Positions 48,904 through 58,141 are shown, counted from the stretch's first letter. The stretch is 64,000 nt of DNA from an uncultured Collinsella sp. (GCA_900757185.1 CAAEMX010000048.1:1-64000), one strand, 5' to 3'. Notes: a model not told the origin generated them from the sequence alone. Numbers and translations: made by a program.

Positions 48904-49621
48904 GGGGAAGGTCCTCTCCCTCGGCCATGCGGCCAAGCAGAATCGCGGTTACGGGACGCAGGTCCTCGGGCACCGTCACCTTAAGGTTATCGCGCGGGCT
49001 CTGGACACAGCGGACGCGCCCGCCCATGCGCTCGACCAGCGATGAATCGTCGGTACCGATAAAGCCCTCGGCGATAGCAGCGGCGTGAGCGCGCTTCATG
49101 GCGTCGATGCTAAAGATCTGCGGCGTCTGCGCGGCCCAGTAGAGCTCGCGCGGCGGCGTCTCGACGATATTATCGCCGTCGACAATCTTGAGCGTGTCGA
49201 TCGCGGGTTGACCGCACACGACACCGTCGAGGGCGCGGTCGCCCACAAGCACGTCGATCGCATGATCGATGGCCTCGGTCGTGATGAGCGGACGAGCGCC
49301 ATCGTGAATGGCGACGTATTCAAAGCCCGCCGGAACCGCATGCACGCCGGCACGGGTGGAATCCTGACGGGTATCGCCGGCATCGGCAAAGCTGATGGGC
49401 GTGTCATAGTCAAACGGATCGATGGCCAGGCGGCGCATCTCGGCACGGCGCTCGGCAGGACACACCACCACGATGTGGCCGACCTTGTCGCTACGATCGA
49501 ACGCACGGATGGACCAGCTCATGAGCGGACGGCCCGCCACGTTAACGAGCTGCTTACCGCCGGGATTTCCAAAGCGCTGGCCGCTGCCGCCGGCAACGAC
49601 CACGGCGCATACGGGCGCCAT
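48893..49621 (-). CDS. ispD: 2-C-methyl-D-erythritol 4-phosphate cytidylyltransferase
   Basis: A 242-residue nucleotidyltransferase that makes CDP-ME from MEP and CTP. VVVAGGSGQRFGNPGGKQLVNVAGRPLMSWS is the CTP-binding loop; the Lys after GG and the Arg of GQRFG are catalytic. IHDGARPLITTEAID is the family signature; TPPRELYWAAQTPQIF and GTDDSSLVERMGGRV are also typical. The ATG overlaps the disA stop (TAATG). It is followed by ispF, the two enzymes acting two steps apart; the intervening kinase ispE is at the window end. Confidence 0.95.
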   Translation of the reverse strand: MAPVCAVVVAGGSGQRFGNPGGKQLVNVAGRPLMSWSIRAFDRSDKVGHIVVVCPAERRAEMRRLAIDPFDYDTPISFADAGDTRQDSTRAGVHAVPAGFEYVAIHDGARPLITTEAIDHAIDVLVGDRALDGVVCGQPAIDTLKIVDGDNIVETPPRELYWAAQTPQIFSIDAMKRAHAAAIAEGFIGTDDSSLVERMGGRVRCVQSPRDNLKVTVPEDLRPVTAILLGRMAEGEDLPHVQ

Positions 49622-50688
49622 TATGCGTTCCCCTGTTTGGTGCCCTTCATGCGGTACAGCGAGTCCGCAAGAATGGCAGGGTTGTTGACGCCAAAGTCGC
49701 CCAGGCGCTCCGGATCCTCGCTGATGTCGTCCATGAGCTCCTGCAACGAGCCGTACTCGTCGACGATCTTCTCGGCCACGCCGTCGCGCACGACGGACAC
49801 GCGCGAAAGCGTGCGCAGGCCCAGTGGCGTCATGACGGAGTCCTCGTCCAGGTCGTCGTAACCCAGAACCGCCGCCACATGCTGCGGGTCGGACAAGTCC
49901 TTGGGCGTCATACGGCTCAGGTTGGCGCGGATCTTTTCGGCATTGGCCTCGGAGGAATCGCTCGCATAGTCGCGAATCATCAGGTCGTACTCGGTATCCA
50001 TGCTGGAGCCGGCGAGCTGCTCGAGCTGCATCTGCACGAGCTTGCCCTGGTTGCCCAGCTTGACAATGCAATCCTTAAGTTCGGTCTTTGCCTGCTGCAT
50101 GATCTCGAAGCTCGAGAAAATCCCGGTAATGTCGGCGAGCGTGACGTAGTCGTCGAGCTCGAGGGCCGTCAGACGCAGCAGGGAGCGGTCGAGCGACTGA
50201 CGGGTGGTCTGGAGCGTGGCGACGAGCTGGTTGACCGAGCTCATGATGGTGGTGACGGGCTGGATCTCGTAGCTCTTGCCGTGAACGTACACGTTGACGA
50301 CGGCACGACGGGCCGAGACCGAGATCACGATGGCATCCGTGAGCACCGACATGCGGGCGGCGGTGCGGTGACGCATGCCCGTCTCACTCGTGGCAAGCGA
50401 GGGATCGGGATTGAGGTGGAAGTTGGCGCGCAGGATCTGGGTGAGGTCGCCGTCGATGACAATGGCGCCGTCCATCTTGGAGAGCTCGAACAGACGATTC
50501 GAGGTGAACGAAATGTTGAGCGGGAAGCCGTCGTTACCGGCAGCAAGCACGTTTTCGGTGTCGCCAACGCAGATAAGGGCGCCCAGGTGACCGGCGATGA
50601 TCATGTCGAGGGCAGTGCGGATCGGCTGACCAGGTGCCGTCAGGCGGATGGCCTGTTCCATACGCTTTTGCAGCTCGTTCTTATCCAA
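49621..50688 (-). CDS. disA: DNA integrity scanning diadenylate cyclase
   Basis: A 355-residue DisA. The DAC domain (residues 1-145) has DGAIVIDGD and TGMRHRTAARMS, the DGA and RHR active-site motifs for making c-di-AMP from two ATP. A helical linker follows. The C-terminal helix-hairpin-helix domain (LGLRTLSRVSVVRDGVAEKIVDEYGSLQELM) binds branched DNA. The start is TTG with GGGAG seven bases upstream. It lacks its frequent neighbour radA here and instead heads the ispD-ispF-cysS unit. Confidence 0.94.
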   Translation of the reverse strand: MDKNELQKRMEQAIRLTAPGQPIRTALDMIIAGHLGALICVGDTENVLAAGNDGFPLNISFTSNRLFELSKMDGAIVIDGDLTQILRANFHLNPDPSLATSETGMRHRTAARMSVLTDAIVISVSARRAVVNVYVHGKSYEIQPVTTIMSSVNQLVATLQTTRQSLDRSLLRLTALELDDYVTLADITGIFSSFEIMQQAKTELKDCIVKLGNQGKLVQMQLEQLAGSSMDTEYDLMIRDYASDSSEANAEKIRANLSRMTPKDLSDPQHVAAVLGYDDLDEDSVMTPLGLRTLSRVSVVRDGVAEKIVDEYGSLQELMDDISEDPERLGDFGVNNPAILADSLYRMKGTKQGNA

Positions 50689-50788
50689 GGCATCGCTCCC
50701 ATCGTATACGCTCCATAAACGTCAATAAGTTTCTCACGGTTTGCCTCTGTGACGCCCGCAAAATCCGATGCTTACAGAATGAGCGAAC

Positions 50789-50812
50789 ACAGCTGAGAGC
50801 ACAGCTGAGAGC
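50789..50812. repeat. 12-bp tandem repeat upstream of the Mn riboswitch
   Basis: CACAGCTGAGAG occurs twice in direct succession, between the disA start and the riboswitch. It could be a regulator site or chance. Confidence 0.4.
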
Positions 50813-50856
50813 CCCAATCCAAATGAGCTGCTTATGTGGTAGCATCGGGATTCGCA

Positions 50857-51008
50857 TAAATGAGGGAGTAGTCGCGTGATCGGGTTCGCCTCCGGTGGCG
50901 CGGCAAGTCAACACACTGGCCGTTGCGGCCTGGCTTGCCTTAATGAACGAGACTCGTGGCTGTACGCGCAACGCGTACTCCACGGGTCTTTTTTGTTACT
51001 CCCCCAAG
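50857..51008 (+). promoter_or_regulatory. manganese (yybP-ykoY) riboswitch
   Basis: The leader begins AAATGAGGGAGTAG and continues with GGCAAGTCAACACAC and ATGAACGAGACTCGTGGCTG, sequences expected of the Mn2+-sensing yybP-ykoY aptamer. It ends in a stem GACTCGTGG / CCACGGGTC followed by TTTTTT, an intrinsic terminator 60 bases before mntP. Mn2+ binding would favour readthrough and thus efflux. Confidence 0.85.
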
Positions 51009-51047
51009 AGGTACACGCGGGCCCGCCCGCAGAGAGGGAGCCAGACT

Positions 51048-51626
51048 ATGGGACTCGCAGAGCTCGTGCTGCTCGCCGTTGGCCTTTCGATGGATGCCTT
51101 TGCCGTATCCATCTGCAAGGGCCTTGGCATGAAGAAGATCAACCTTAAAGTCGCCGTGGTGCTCGGCCTGTTCTTTGGCGGCTTTCAGGCCGGCATGCCC
51201 GTAATCGGATGGACGCTTGGCAGCCAGTTTATGGGCATCATCGGACCCATCGACCATTGGATCGCCTTTATCCTTTTGGCCTTTATCGGCGGCAAAATGC
51301 TGTGGGAAGCCTTTACCGAGGACGAGAATGAAGGCGACGGCAAGGATGCCGAAAAGATTGACCTGGGCGAGTACCTGATCCTCGCCATCGCCACCTCAAT
51401 CGACGCCCTAGCCGTAGGCATCTCATTTGCGGCGCTCTCGGTTGACATCGTTCCCGCTGTATCGCTTATCGGCGTCACAACGTTTATCTTCTCCGTCGCC
51501 GGCGTAGCGATCGGCCACACCTTTGGCGCGCGCTACGAAAAACCTGCCACCATCGTGGGCGGCATCGTGCTCATCCTCATCGGACTTAAGATCTTGCTTG
51601 AGCATCTGGGGATTTTGGCGCTGTAA
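51048..51626 (+). CDS. mntP: manganese efflux pump MntP
   Basis: A 192-residue membrane protein with six hydrophobic segments. Duplicated motifs contain Asp residues for Mn2+: AVGLSMDAFAVSICKGLGM in the first half and AIATSIDALAVGISFA in the second. An acidic loop (EDENEGDGKDAEKIDLGE) separates the halves. It exports Mn2+ to prevent toxicity. The upstream riboswitch matches its function. AGAGGGAG precedes the ATG at 51048, and a terminator follows the gene. Confidence 0.93.
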   Translation: MGLAELVLLAVGLSMDAFAVSICKGLGMKKINLKVAVVLGLFFGGFQAGMPVIGWTLGSQFMGIIGPIDHWIAFILLAFIGGKMLWEAFTEDENEGDGKDAEKIDLGEYLILAIATSIDALAVGISFAALSVDIVPAVSLIGVTTFIFSVAGVAIGHTFGARYEKPATIVGGIVLILIGLKILLEHLGILAL

Positions 51627-51662
51627 CGCCAAACGCAATCGCTCAAAACTCAACGCCAGTAC

Positions 51663-51696
51663 AAGGCCTCATGCAAAGTTTTGCATGAGGCCTTTT
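51663..51696 (+). terminator. mntP terminator
   Basis: Stem AAGGCCTCATGCAAA...TTTGCATGAGGCCTT followed by TT. The ATGCAAA element also resembles the neighbouring hip operator. Confidence 0.8.
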
Positions 51697-51699
51697 CGT

Positions 51700-51738
51700 G
51701 CAGACTTTTGCATGTCATACTGATATGCAAAAGTCTGC
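51700..51738. promoter_or_regulatory. HipB-type operator
   Basis: Perfect 14-base arms GCAGACTTTTGCAT and ATGCAAAAGTCTGC are separated by 11 bases. It lies 15 bases before the antitoxin start, the position expected for autoregulation by the HTH protein. Confidence 0.75.
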
Positions 51739-51753
51739 ATGTTGGAGATCGCC

Positions 51754-52221
51754 ATGGATACCCTTCCCATCACCACACCACGCCAAGCTGGCATCTATGT
51801 GCGTCAGGCACGCGAGTCGCAGGAAATCACCCGTGCGGCCCTCGCTAAAAAAGCCGGCGTTTCGGAGCGCCTGCTCGCATCGCTCGAGCTAGGAGACGCC
51901 ACGGGTATTCGGCTCGACAAGTTGTTGGCGATTTTCGACGCTCTTGGACTGGCGCTCGCAGCACAAGGGGATATAGGCGAAACGAAAAATGAGCAGCCAG
52001 TCGACGCCCCGCATGCCGATCAACCTTGCAGCACCTCCAGACGCCATCACGCTCAACGTCTTCATCATCGCAACCGTCGCAGCACAACTATTCCGGCTCT
52101 TGCAGATACCCCCCTTACGTCCGAGCTCTACGACAGGGCCTTCGCCGATTTCGCCATGTCCAATCTCGGAGTCTCGATTGCCGCTAACGCACCCGCCCAA
52201 GCCAAGTCTGAAGGGAAATAG
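51754..52221 (+). CDS. hipB: HipB-like antitoxin/transcriptional regulator
   Basis: A 155-residue protein. An N-terminal Xre-type helix-turn-helix spans about residues 10-62 (GIYVRQARESQEITRAALAKKAGVSERLLASLELGDATGIRLDKLLAIFDALGL). A longer, His/Arg-rich C-terminal region of unusual composition ends in SELYDRAFADFAMSNLGVSI. The ATG at 51754 is six bases from TTGGAG; the ATG at 51739 would overlap the operator. It is expected to bind the palindrome upstream and to neutralise HipA, whose gene starts three bases after its stop. Confidence 0.85.
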   Translation: MDTLPITTPRQAGIYVRQARESQEITRAALAKKAGVSERLLASLELGDATGIRLDKLLAIFDALGLALAAQGDIGETKNEQPVDAPHADQPCSTSRRHHAQRLHHRNRRSTTIPALADTPLTSELYDRAFADFAMSNLGVSIAANAPAQAKSEGK

Positions 52222-52224
52222 TCT

Positions 52225-53529
52225 ATGGTCAGAAAAACGCTTCGGACTATTATTTGCGGCGTACCTGCGGGAACGCTCGCACAGGATGAGAAAGGTCTTA
52301 TCAGCTTTTCCTACGACCAAGACTACGACGGGCCAGCCCTATCGACCAACATACCCGTATCAAATCGCACATACGGCCAACAGGTCATGAATCCGTACCT
52401 GTTTGGCCTTCTACCCGACAGCGAGAACCAACGAAAAGCGATTGCCGCCGAATTCGACGTTAGGCCCAACAATCCCGTTGCACTGCTCAGCCGTATCGGA
52501 CTCGACTGTCCGGGCGGAGTGCAATTTTGTGCCGAAGAAGATGTCGACGCCGTCCTGCATCGCTCCGGCGAATACCGCCCTATAGACGACCACGAAATTG
52601 CTCTCCGTCTCAAGTCAATCAGAGATGACCGCGATGCATCGTGGATGGGTCTAGATGAAAGTTGGTCACTTGGAGGCAACCAGGGCAAGTTCGCGCTCGC
52701 GTTCACAAACGACCGCTGGTGCGAATGCATGGGGTCCTCGCCCACGACGCATATTTTCAAAAATGGCGTTATCGGATTTAAACTCGAGGCTCTCAATGAG
52801 TTTGTCTGCATGAAAAGCGCCCAGCGCGCCGGTATCGCAACGGCAAACGTCGAATATCGTATGTTTGAGGACGAACCTGCCCTCATTGTTGAGCGCTATG
52901 ACCGCGTGAAAGTCAAAGACGGAACGATCAGGCGCCTACATCAAGAAGACCTCTGTCAGGCACTTGGGGTGATGCCCGCCCAAAAGTACACGGCAGACGG
53001 CGGCCCGACCACACGCGACATTCAAGAGCTCCTCGTAAATACGAGCCACCATCAACTTAACCTGTATCTGTTTACGCAGATACTGTTCTTCAACGCCATT
53101 ATCGGCGCACCGGATGCGCACGCGAAAAACTATTCCCTGCTCCTTGGAAACGACGGCGCAGCCATGATGGCTCGAATGTACGATGTCGCTTCGGGTTTGG
53201 CGTATGAGCGTATGCGCCGCCGGGCGCGCCTTGCCATGAGCGTTGGCGGCGAAAATCGAGTGGGGCGCATCGGTCCAGGCGCTATCCGCCGATACCACGG
53301 TATGGGCGACCCCGCGCTGGAGGCGGCGCTCACCGATGCCGGGCTATCCGAGAAGTTTTGCTTTGCGACCATGATGGACCTCGCCTACGAGGTGCCCATT
53401 TGCATGGAAGAGATCATGGACGAATACGCCGACCTGCCCGGCATGGCGGACCTGCGCGAGCACATGCTCGGCCCCGTCCGCGAAAACTGCCAGCGCACCC
53501 TCGACCTCATCAAGGCGGATATGGGCTAG
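52225..53529 (+). CDS. hipA: HipA-like serine/threonine kinase toxin
   Basis: A 434-residue HipA-family kinase. The N-terminal subdomain 1 (GTLAQDEKGLISFSYDQDYDG, NPYLFGLLPDSENQRKAIA) precedes the kinase core: SLGGNQGKFAL (ATP loop), GFKLEALNEFVCMKSAQRAGI, LIVERYDRV, IIGAPDAHAKNYSLLL with the catalytic Asp and Asn, and ARMYDVASGL with the metal-binding Asp. In E. coli HipA phosphorylates glutamyl-tRNA synthetase and causes dormancy; the target here is unknown. All key residues are present, so it is likely active. Confidence 0.92.
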   Translation: MVRKTLRTIICGVPAGTLAQDEKGLISFSYDQDYDGPALSTNIPVSNRTYGQQVMNPYLFGLLPDSENQRKAIAAEFDVRPNNPVALLSRIGLDCPGGVQFCAEEDVDAVLHRSGEYRPIDDHEIALRLKSIRDDRDASWMGLDESWSLGGNQGKFALAFTNDRWCECMGSSPTTHIFKNGVIGFKLEALNEFVCMKSAQRAGIATANVEYRMFEDEPALIVERYDRVKVKDGTIRRLHQEDLCQALGVMPAQKYTADGGPTTRDIQELLVNTSHHQLNLYLFTQILFFNAIIGAPDAHAKNYSLLLGNDGAAMMARMYDVASGLAYERMRRRARLAMSVGGENRVGRIGPGAIRRYHGMGDPALEAALTDAGLSEKFCFATMMDLAYEVPICMEEIMDEYADLPGMADLREHMLGPVRENCQRTLDLIKADMG

Positions 53530-53558
53530 GCGCCAATCAATCCACATTTCTTAAAAGA

Positions 53559-53598
53559 AGAGGGGGGCACCCGTCGCAAAAGTTCGGATGCCCCCTCT
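53559..53598 (-). terminator. terminator between hipA and pepD
   Basis: Stem AGAGGGGGCATCCG...CGGGTGCCCCCCTCT with T-rich sequence (TCTTTT) on the minus strand. It can serve both convergent genes. Confidence 0.8.
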
Positions 53599-53654
53599 CG
53601 TAATGTCATTTGCAATCCGCTAGCACGTGGCTCGAACTGCTGCTAGCGCGACCT

Positions 53655-55112
53655 TTACGCAGCGAGGCGCTTGAGGACGTCGATGAGCAGCTCGTAGAAG
53701 CGCTCGGCAGAAGCGAGCTCCATGCTCTCGTCCGGGGTGTGGACATCGGAGAGCGTCGGGCCCACGGCGATGGCGTCCAGGCCGTGCAGGGCCTCAGCAA
53801 ACAGGCCGCACTCAAGGCCGGCGTGAATGGACTCGATGCGCAGCTCGGAGCCAAAGAGCTCGCGATAGCTCTCGACAAAAACGTCGCGGACCGGCGAATG
53901 CTCGGCATAGCTCCAGCCGGGATACTCGAACTCGAACTTGGCGTCGAAGCCCAAGACATCGGCCAGCGTCTGCAGGCGGTCCTTGAACTCGTTCTGCAGC
54001 GAGGTGATCGAGGAGCGCGGGGACAGCATGATCTTGACCTGGTCGTCGGAAGTGGCGACCACGCCGATGTTGGAGGAAACCTCGACGGAGCCGTCGGTGG
54101 CGACGTTGCGGCGAATCACGCCGTTAGGGGCAAGACGCAGGGCGCGGATGAGGGCAAGCGCGGACTTCTGATCCATGGCCTCGACCTCGGCGTCGTCGGC
54201 AATCTCGACGGTGCAGGTAAAGCCGGGGTCGAAGACCTCGAGCTCGGCAGTGACGTCGGCGATGATGCCCTTTGCGATCTGGGCCGCGGCCTCGGCGGCA
54301 GCGTGGTCGGCGTAAACCAGCTCGGCCTTGCACTCACGGTTGATGGCGTTGTCCTTAGTGCCGCCGTTAAAGCTAACGATGGCGGGCTCGCCGGCGACCA
54401 TCAGGCGGTCGATGATGCGGGCCATGATGAGGTTGCCGTTGCCGCGCTCCAGGTTGATATCGTTGCCGGAATGACCACCCAGTAGGCCGGAGATGTCGAG
54501 CGTGAGGGTGCTGCCGGTCTTGTGCTCGCGCACGATGGGGCAGGTGTAGGTAACGACGACGCCACCGGCGCAGCTGACGGTGGCAACGCCCTCTTCCTCG
54601 GAGTCAAGGTTAATCATGGTGCGGGCGCTAATCTGGGACTTGTCGAGCGTCTCGGCGCCGACCAGGCCAGTCTCCTCGTCGGTGGTGAATACGCACTCGA
54701 GGGCGGGGTGAACGATCGAATCGTCATCGAGAACAGTGAGCATCAGAGCGACGGCGATACCGTTGTCGGCGCCCAGGGTGGTGCCGTTAGCGGTGAGGAC
54801 GCCGTCCTTGACGACCAGGTCGATACCGTCGGTCGTAAAGTCGTGCTCAACAGAGCCCAACTTGTCGCACACCATATCGATGTGGCCCTGCAGCATCACG
54901 GTCGGGGCATTCTCGGCGCCGGCAGAAGCGGGCTTGCGAATGATGACGTTGTAGACCTCGTCCTGGTACACATCGAGGCCGCGCTCCTTGGCAAACGCAA
55001 CCAGGAAATCGCTGATGCCCTTCTCGTTGCCAGACCCACGGGGGATTGCGCTGACCTCCTCAAAGAAATGGAACAGCTGGGCGGGCTCGTAGCCGGTGAT
55101 CTTGTAATCCAT
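53655..55112 (-). CDS. pepD: cytosol nonspecific dipeptidase (beta-Ala-His dipeptidase family)
   Basis: A 485-residue M20-family metallopeptidase, the same length as E. coli PepD. Metal and catalytic residues are seen in VMLQGHIDMVCDK (His, then Asp), TTLGADNGIAVAL (bridging Asp), FTTDEETGLVGA (Glu-Glu), MINLDSEEEG and the C-terminal ESIHAGLECGLFAE (His). The lid/dimer domain contains GLLGGHSGNDI and SFNGGTKDNAI. It hydrolyses dipeptides in the cytoplasm. The ATG at 55110-55112 has GGAGG upstream. Confidence 0.94.
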   Translation of the reverse strand: MDYKITGYEPAQLFHFFEEVSAIPRGSGNEKGISDFLVAFAKERGLDVYQDEVYNVIIRKPASAGAENAPTVMLQGHIDMVCDKLGSVEHDFTTDGIDLVVKDGVLTANGTTLGADNGIAVALMLTVLDDDSIVHPALECVFTTDEETGLVGAETLDKSQISARTMINLDSEEEGVATVSCAGGVVVTYTCPIVREHKTGSTLTLDISGLLGGHSGNDINLERGNGNLIMARIIDRLMVAGEPAIVSFNGGTKDNAINRECKAELVYADHAAAEAAAQIAKGIIADVTAELEVFDPGFTCTVEIADDAEVEAMDQKSALALIRALRLAPNGVIRRNVATDGSVEVSSNIGVVATSDDQVKIMLSPRSSITSLQNEFKDRLQTLADVLGFDAKFEFEYPGWSYAEHSPVRDVFVESYRELFGSELRIESIHAGLECGLFAEALHGLDAIAVGPTLSDVHTPDESMELASAERFYELLIDVLKRLAA

Positions 55113-55437
55113 GGTGCCTCCTTGGCGCAACTGATTAGACAGTAAGACATGCGCCTTGTATATTCCCAGACTTTGCGTGCATAAACCAGTCGAAAACGCC
55201 GAGCGCCCTTGCATCATCGGCTAACGGCGGGAAGACGCCACTTTATTAAGATAAAGCAGGTTAGACGGGCCGCGCCGAAGGGACGTTGGACCCTTCAACC
55301 AACCTCAACGCTTGATCAACGTTTATGCATACGCCATTGATATGTTTAATGAGCCCTACTTTGAACGAAGGGGGCTTTCCAACAGAAAAAGGGCGCTCCT
55401 TTGGAACGCCCTCGTGGACACAAGGTTTTGTTACGCC
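55113..55437. other. gap between clpC and pepD
   Basis: Contains the clpC terminator and a small inverted repeat AAGGGACGTTGGACCCTT (about 55279-55296). No gene or clear promoter is seen. Confidence 0.5.
55386..55412 (-). terminator. clpC terminator
   Basis: Stem AGGGCGTTCC...GGAGCGCCCT followed by TTTTCT on the minus strand, 25 bases past the clpC stop. Confidence 0.88.
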
Positions 55438-58080
55438 CTACAGCGCGCCGGAACCGGCTTGCATCATGCCGCCGGGGCCCGAGGTCACGCCGCCGCTCAC
55501 GGGCGCGGCGTTGCCGGTGTGCGGTGCCGCCGGGGCGGTATCGCCACCGAGCGTACCTGCCGGACGCGGCGCCGGAATCTCGCCCGTACCGTGGCTAAAG
55601 ACGAACTTGCCATCGGCCACGTCGCACAGGACGGTATCGCCCTCGCCCCACTCGCCGGCCAGCAGCTCCTCGGACAACGGGTCCTCGATGAGCTTTTGGA
55701 TGGCACGGCGCAGCGGACGCGCGCCATTGGTAAGGTCGGTACCCTCGGCCACGATCTTGTCGTAGGCCGCATCGGTGAGCTTGATGTTCATGCCATTGGC
55801 GATCAGGCGCTGACGCAGGTCGTCCACCAGCAGGTGCGCGATCTTGGTCAGGTTCTCGCCCGAGAGCTTCTGGAACACCACAATGTCGTCGATACGGTTG
55901 AGCAGCTCGGGGCGGAACAGGCGCTTGAGCTCGCCCATCGCGCGACCACGGATCTCACTCGACGTGAGACCCTGCTCGCCGGTGGTGCCAAAGCCCACGC
56001 TCGCATCCTGCGCAATCTCGCGGGCGCCCACATTGGACGTCATGATGATCACGGTGTTGCGGAAGTCGACCGTCTTGCCCTGGCTATCGGTCAGGCGGCC
56101 CTCCTCCAGCACCTGTAGCAAGATGTTGAAGATATCGGGGTGCGCCTTCTCGATCTCGTCGAACAGCACGACCGAGTACGGGTGGCGACGAACGGCCTTG
56201 GTGAGCTGGCCGCCCTCGTCGTGACCGACGTAGCCCGGAGGGCTACCGATGAGCTTGGAGACCTCGAACTCGCTACCGAACTCGGACATGTCGAAGCTGA
56301 TGAGCGCGTCTTTGCTGCCAAAGAGATACTCGGCGAGCGTCTTGGCGAGCTCGGTCTTGCCCGTGCCGGTGGGACCCAGGAAGATAAAGCTGCCGCCGGG
56401 ACGACGCGGGTCCTTGAGCGGCGAGCGGCTGCGGCGCACGGCCTTGGCGACGGCCTCGACGGCCTCGTCCTGGCCGATAATGCGGGTCTTGAGCACGCTT
56501 TCGGTCTGCAGCAGGCGACGGCTCTCGCTCTCGGTGAGCGAGGAAACCGGCACGCCAGAGGTCACGGACACGATGTCGGCAATCTGACTCACGTCGATGG
56601 TGAGCGGGCTGGCGTCGAGCTCGGCGGTCCAGGCGGCCTTGGCTTCGGCGAGTTCAATGTCGGCGGCCTTCTGCTGCTCGGTGATCTCGGCGGCCTTGTT
56701 CATGTCATCGCTCTCGGTGGCCTCCTGCGCGGCGGCCTTGAGCTCCTCTATACGATGCTCGGCCTCGCGCACCGGCTCGGGCGCGCGATTCGCGGCGATG
56801 CGAGCGCGGGCACCGGCCTCGTCGATGAGGTCGATGGCCTTATCGGGCAGGAAGCGATCCTGGATGTAGCGGTTGGAAAGGTTCGCGGCGGCCTCGATAG
56901 CACCCTGCGTATAGCGCACATGGTGGTGCTCCTCGTAGCGCGGCTTGAGCGCGGTCAGGATCTTGACCGTGTCCTCGACGCTCGGCTCCTCGACATCGAT
57001 GGTCTGGAAGCGGCGCTCAAAGGCCGGATCTTTAGTGAGGTACTTACGGAACTCCTCGGCCGTGGTGGCACCAATGATCTGGAAAGCACCGCGCGCGAGC
57101 ACGGGCTTGAGCATAGAGCTCGCATCGATAGAACCCTCGGCAGAACCGGCACCGATGATGGTGTGCATCTCATCGATAAACAAGATGACGTCGTCGGCCT
57201 CGGTTGCCTCCTGGATCACGTTCTTGAGGCGCTCCTCGAACTCACCGCGATACTTGGCGCCCGCAACGAGACCCGGCAGGTCGAGCGTCCAGATATTCTG
57301 GTTCATGAGGTTCTCGGGCACGTTGCCGGCAGCAATCTGTTGCGCCAGTCCCTCGACGATGGCCGTTTTGCCCACGCCGGGATCGCCCAGGATAAGAGGG
57401 TTGTTCTTGGTGCGGCGCGAAAGGATCTCCATCATACGCTGGACTTCCTTTTCGCGGCCGATCACCGGATCGAGTTCGCCGTCGCGAGCCTTCTGCGTAA
57501 GGTTGGTCGCGAACTGCTTAAGTGTATCGGTACCGCTCCCCTTTTGCTGAGAGGCATCCGAGCCGCTAAAGAACGGCAGGCCCGTACCGGGACGACCAGC
57601 ACCGGCGCCAGCGAGCGGACGCTTCTTATCCTGGTCCTTGGCGGTGAGTTTCTCGATAGCCTTTTTGATGGAGGCGGACGACACACCCAGGCGCATGAGG
57701 ATGTCCATGGCCATGCCGTTGCCCTCTTCGACGATGCCGATCAGCAAGTGCTCGGTCGACACGTAGGTCTGGTTGTTCTCACGCGCCACGCGGAATGAAC
57801 GCTCCATCACGCTAATGACGAGCGGCGTAAAGGCGAGCTTGGCCGCCTCGGTCTCCTCACTGGGCTCGGGAACCGTGGTCTGGACCTCTTTAAGAGTATC
57901 CATGATGTCGTCGTAGGAGATATCGAGCGAACGCAGTGCCTCGGCGGCAATGCCCTCGTCCTCCTTGGCGAGTGCGAGCAGCAGGTGCTCGGTACCCACC
58001 TTATTTGAGTGAAGATCGAGCGCTTCTTGCTTGGCCATGGACATGACCTTGCGCGCGCGATCGGTAAAACGGTCTAACAT
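55438..58080 (-). CDS. clpC: ATP-dependent Clp protease ATP-binding subunit ClpC
   Basis: An 880-residue AAA+ unfoldase. The N-terminal double Clp-N repeat (FTDRARKVMSMAKQEALDL, NKVGTEHLLLAL; STEHLLIGIVEEG) spans residues 1-145. D1 has Walker A GDPGVGKTAIVEG and Walker B VILFIDEMHTIIG. A middle coiled-coil domain with UVR-like character (about residues 415-480) follows. D2 has GPTGTGKTELAK and VVLFDEIEKAHPD. A Gly/Pro/Ala-rich tail ends the protein. It feeds substrates to ClpP and may work with McsB-type adaptors. Ribosome site AGAGGA precedes the ATG. No CtsR gene is adjacent. Confidence 0.95.
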   Translation of the reverse strand: MLDRFTDRARKVMSMAKQEALDLHSNKVGTEHLLLALAKEDEGIAAEALRSLDISYDDIMDTLKEVQTTVPEPSEETEAAKLAFTPLVISVMERSFRVARENNQTYVSTEHLLIGIVEEGNGMAMDILMRLGVSSASIKKAIEKLTAKDQDKKRPLAGAGAGRPGTGLPFFSGSDASQQKGSGTDTLKQFATNLTQKARDGELDPVIGREKEVQRMMEILSRRTKNNPLILGDPGVGKTAIVEGLAQQIAAGNVPENLMNQNIWTLDLPGLVAGAKYRGEFEERLKNVIQEATEADDVILFIDEMHTIIGAGSAEGSIDASSMLKPVLARGAFQIIGATTAEEFRKYLTKDPAFERRFQTIDVEEPSVEDTVKILTALKPRYEEHHHVRYTQGAIEAAANLSNRYIQDRFLPDKAIDLIDEAGARARIAANRAPEPVREAEHRIEELKAAAQEATESDDMNKAAEITEQQKAADIELAEAKAAWTAELDASPLTIDVSQIADIVSVTSGVPVSSLTESESRRLLQTESVLKTRIIGQDEAVEAVAKAVRRSRSPLKDPRRPGGSFIFLGPTGTGKTELAKTLAEYLFGSKDALISFDMSEFGSEFEVSKLIGSPPGYVGHDEGGQLTKAVRRHPYSVVLFDEIEKAHPDIFNILLQVLEEGRLTDSQGKTVDFRNTVIIMTSNVGAREIAQDASVGFGTTGEQGLTSSEIRGRAMGELKRLFRPELLNRIDDIVVFQKLSGENLTKIAHLLVDDLRQRLIANGMNIKLTDAAYDKIVAEGTDLTNGARPLRRAIQKLIEDPLSEELLAGEWGEGDTVLCDVADGKFVFSHGTGEIPAPRPAGTLGGDTAPAAPHTGNAAPVSGGVTSGPGGMMQAGSGAL

Positions 58081-58116
58081 GCTAGTTCCTCTTAGACGAG
58101 CTAGTTTTTCAAACGC

Positions 58117-58141
58117 AAAGCGCCACTCGTGGCGGCGCTTT
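58117..58141 (-). terminator. hairpin between thrE and clpC
   Basis: Stem AAAGCGCC / GGCGCTTT; the minus-strand continuation TTTGCGTTTG is weakly T-rich. It could end the thrE transcript. Confidence 0.55.

Noticed and set aside
48893..50071. An N-terminal extension of ispD across disA
   Set aside because: The added residues are an out-of-frame reading of disA; the ATG overlapping the disA stop gives the normal IspD length.
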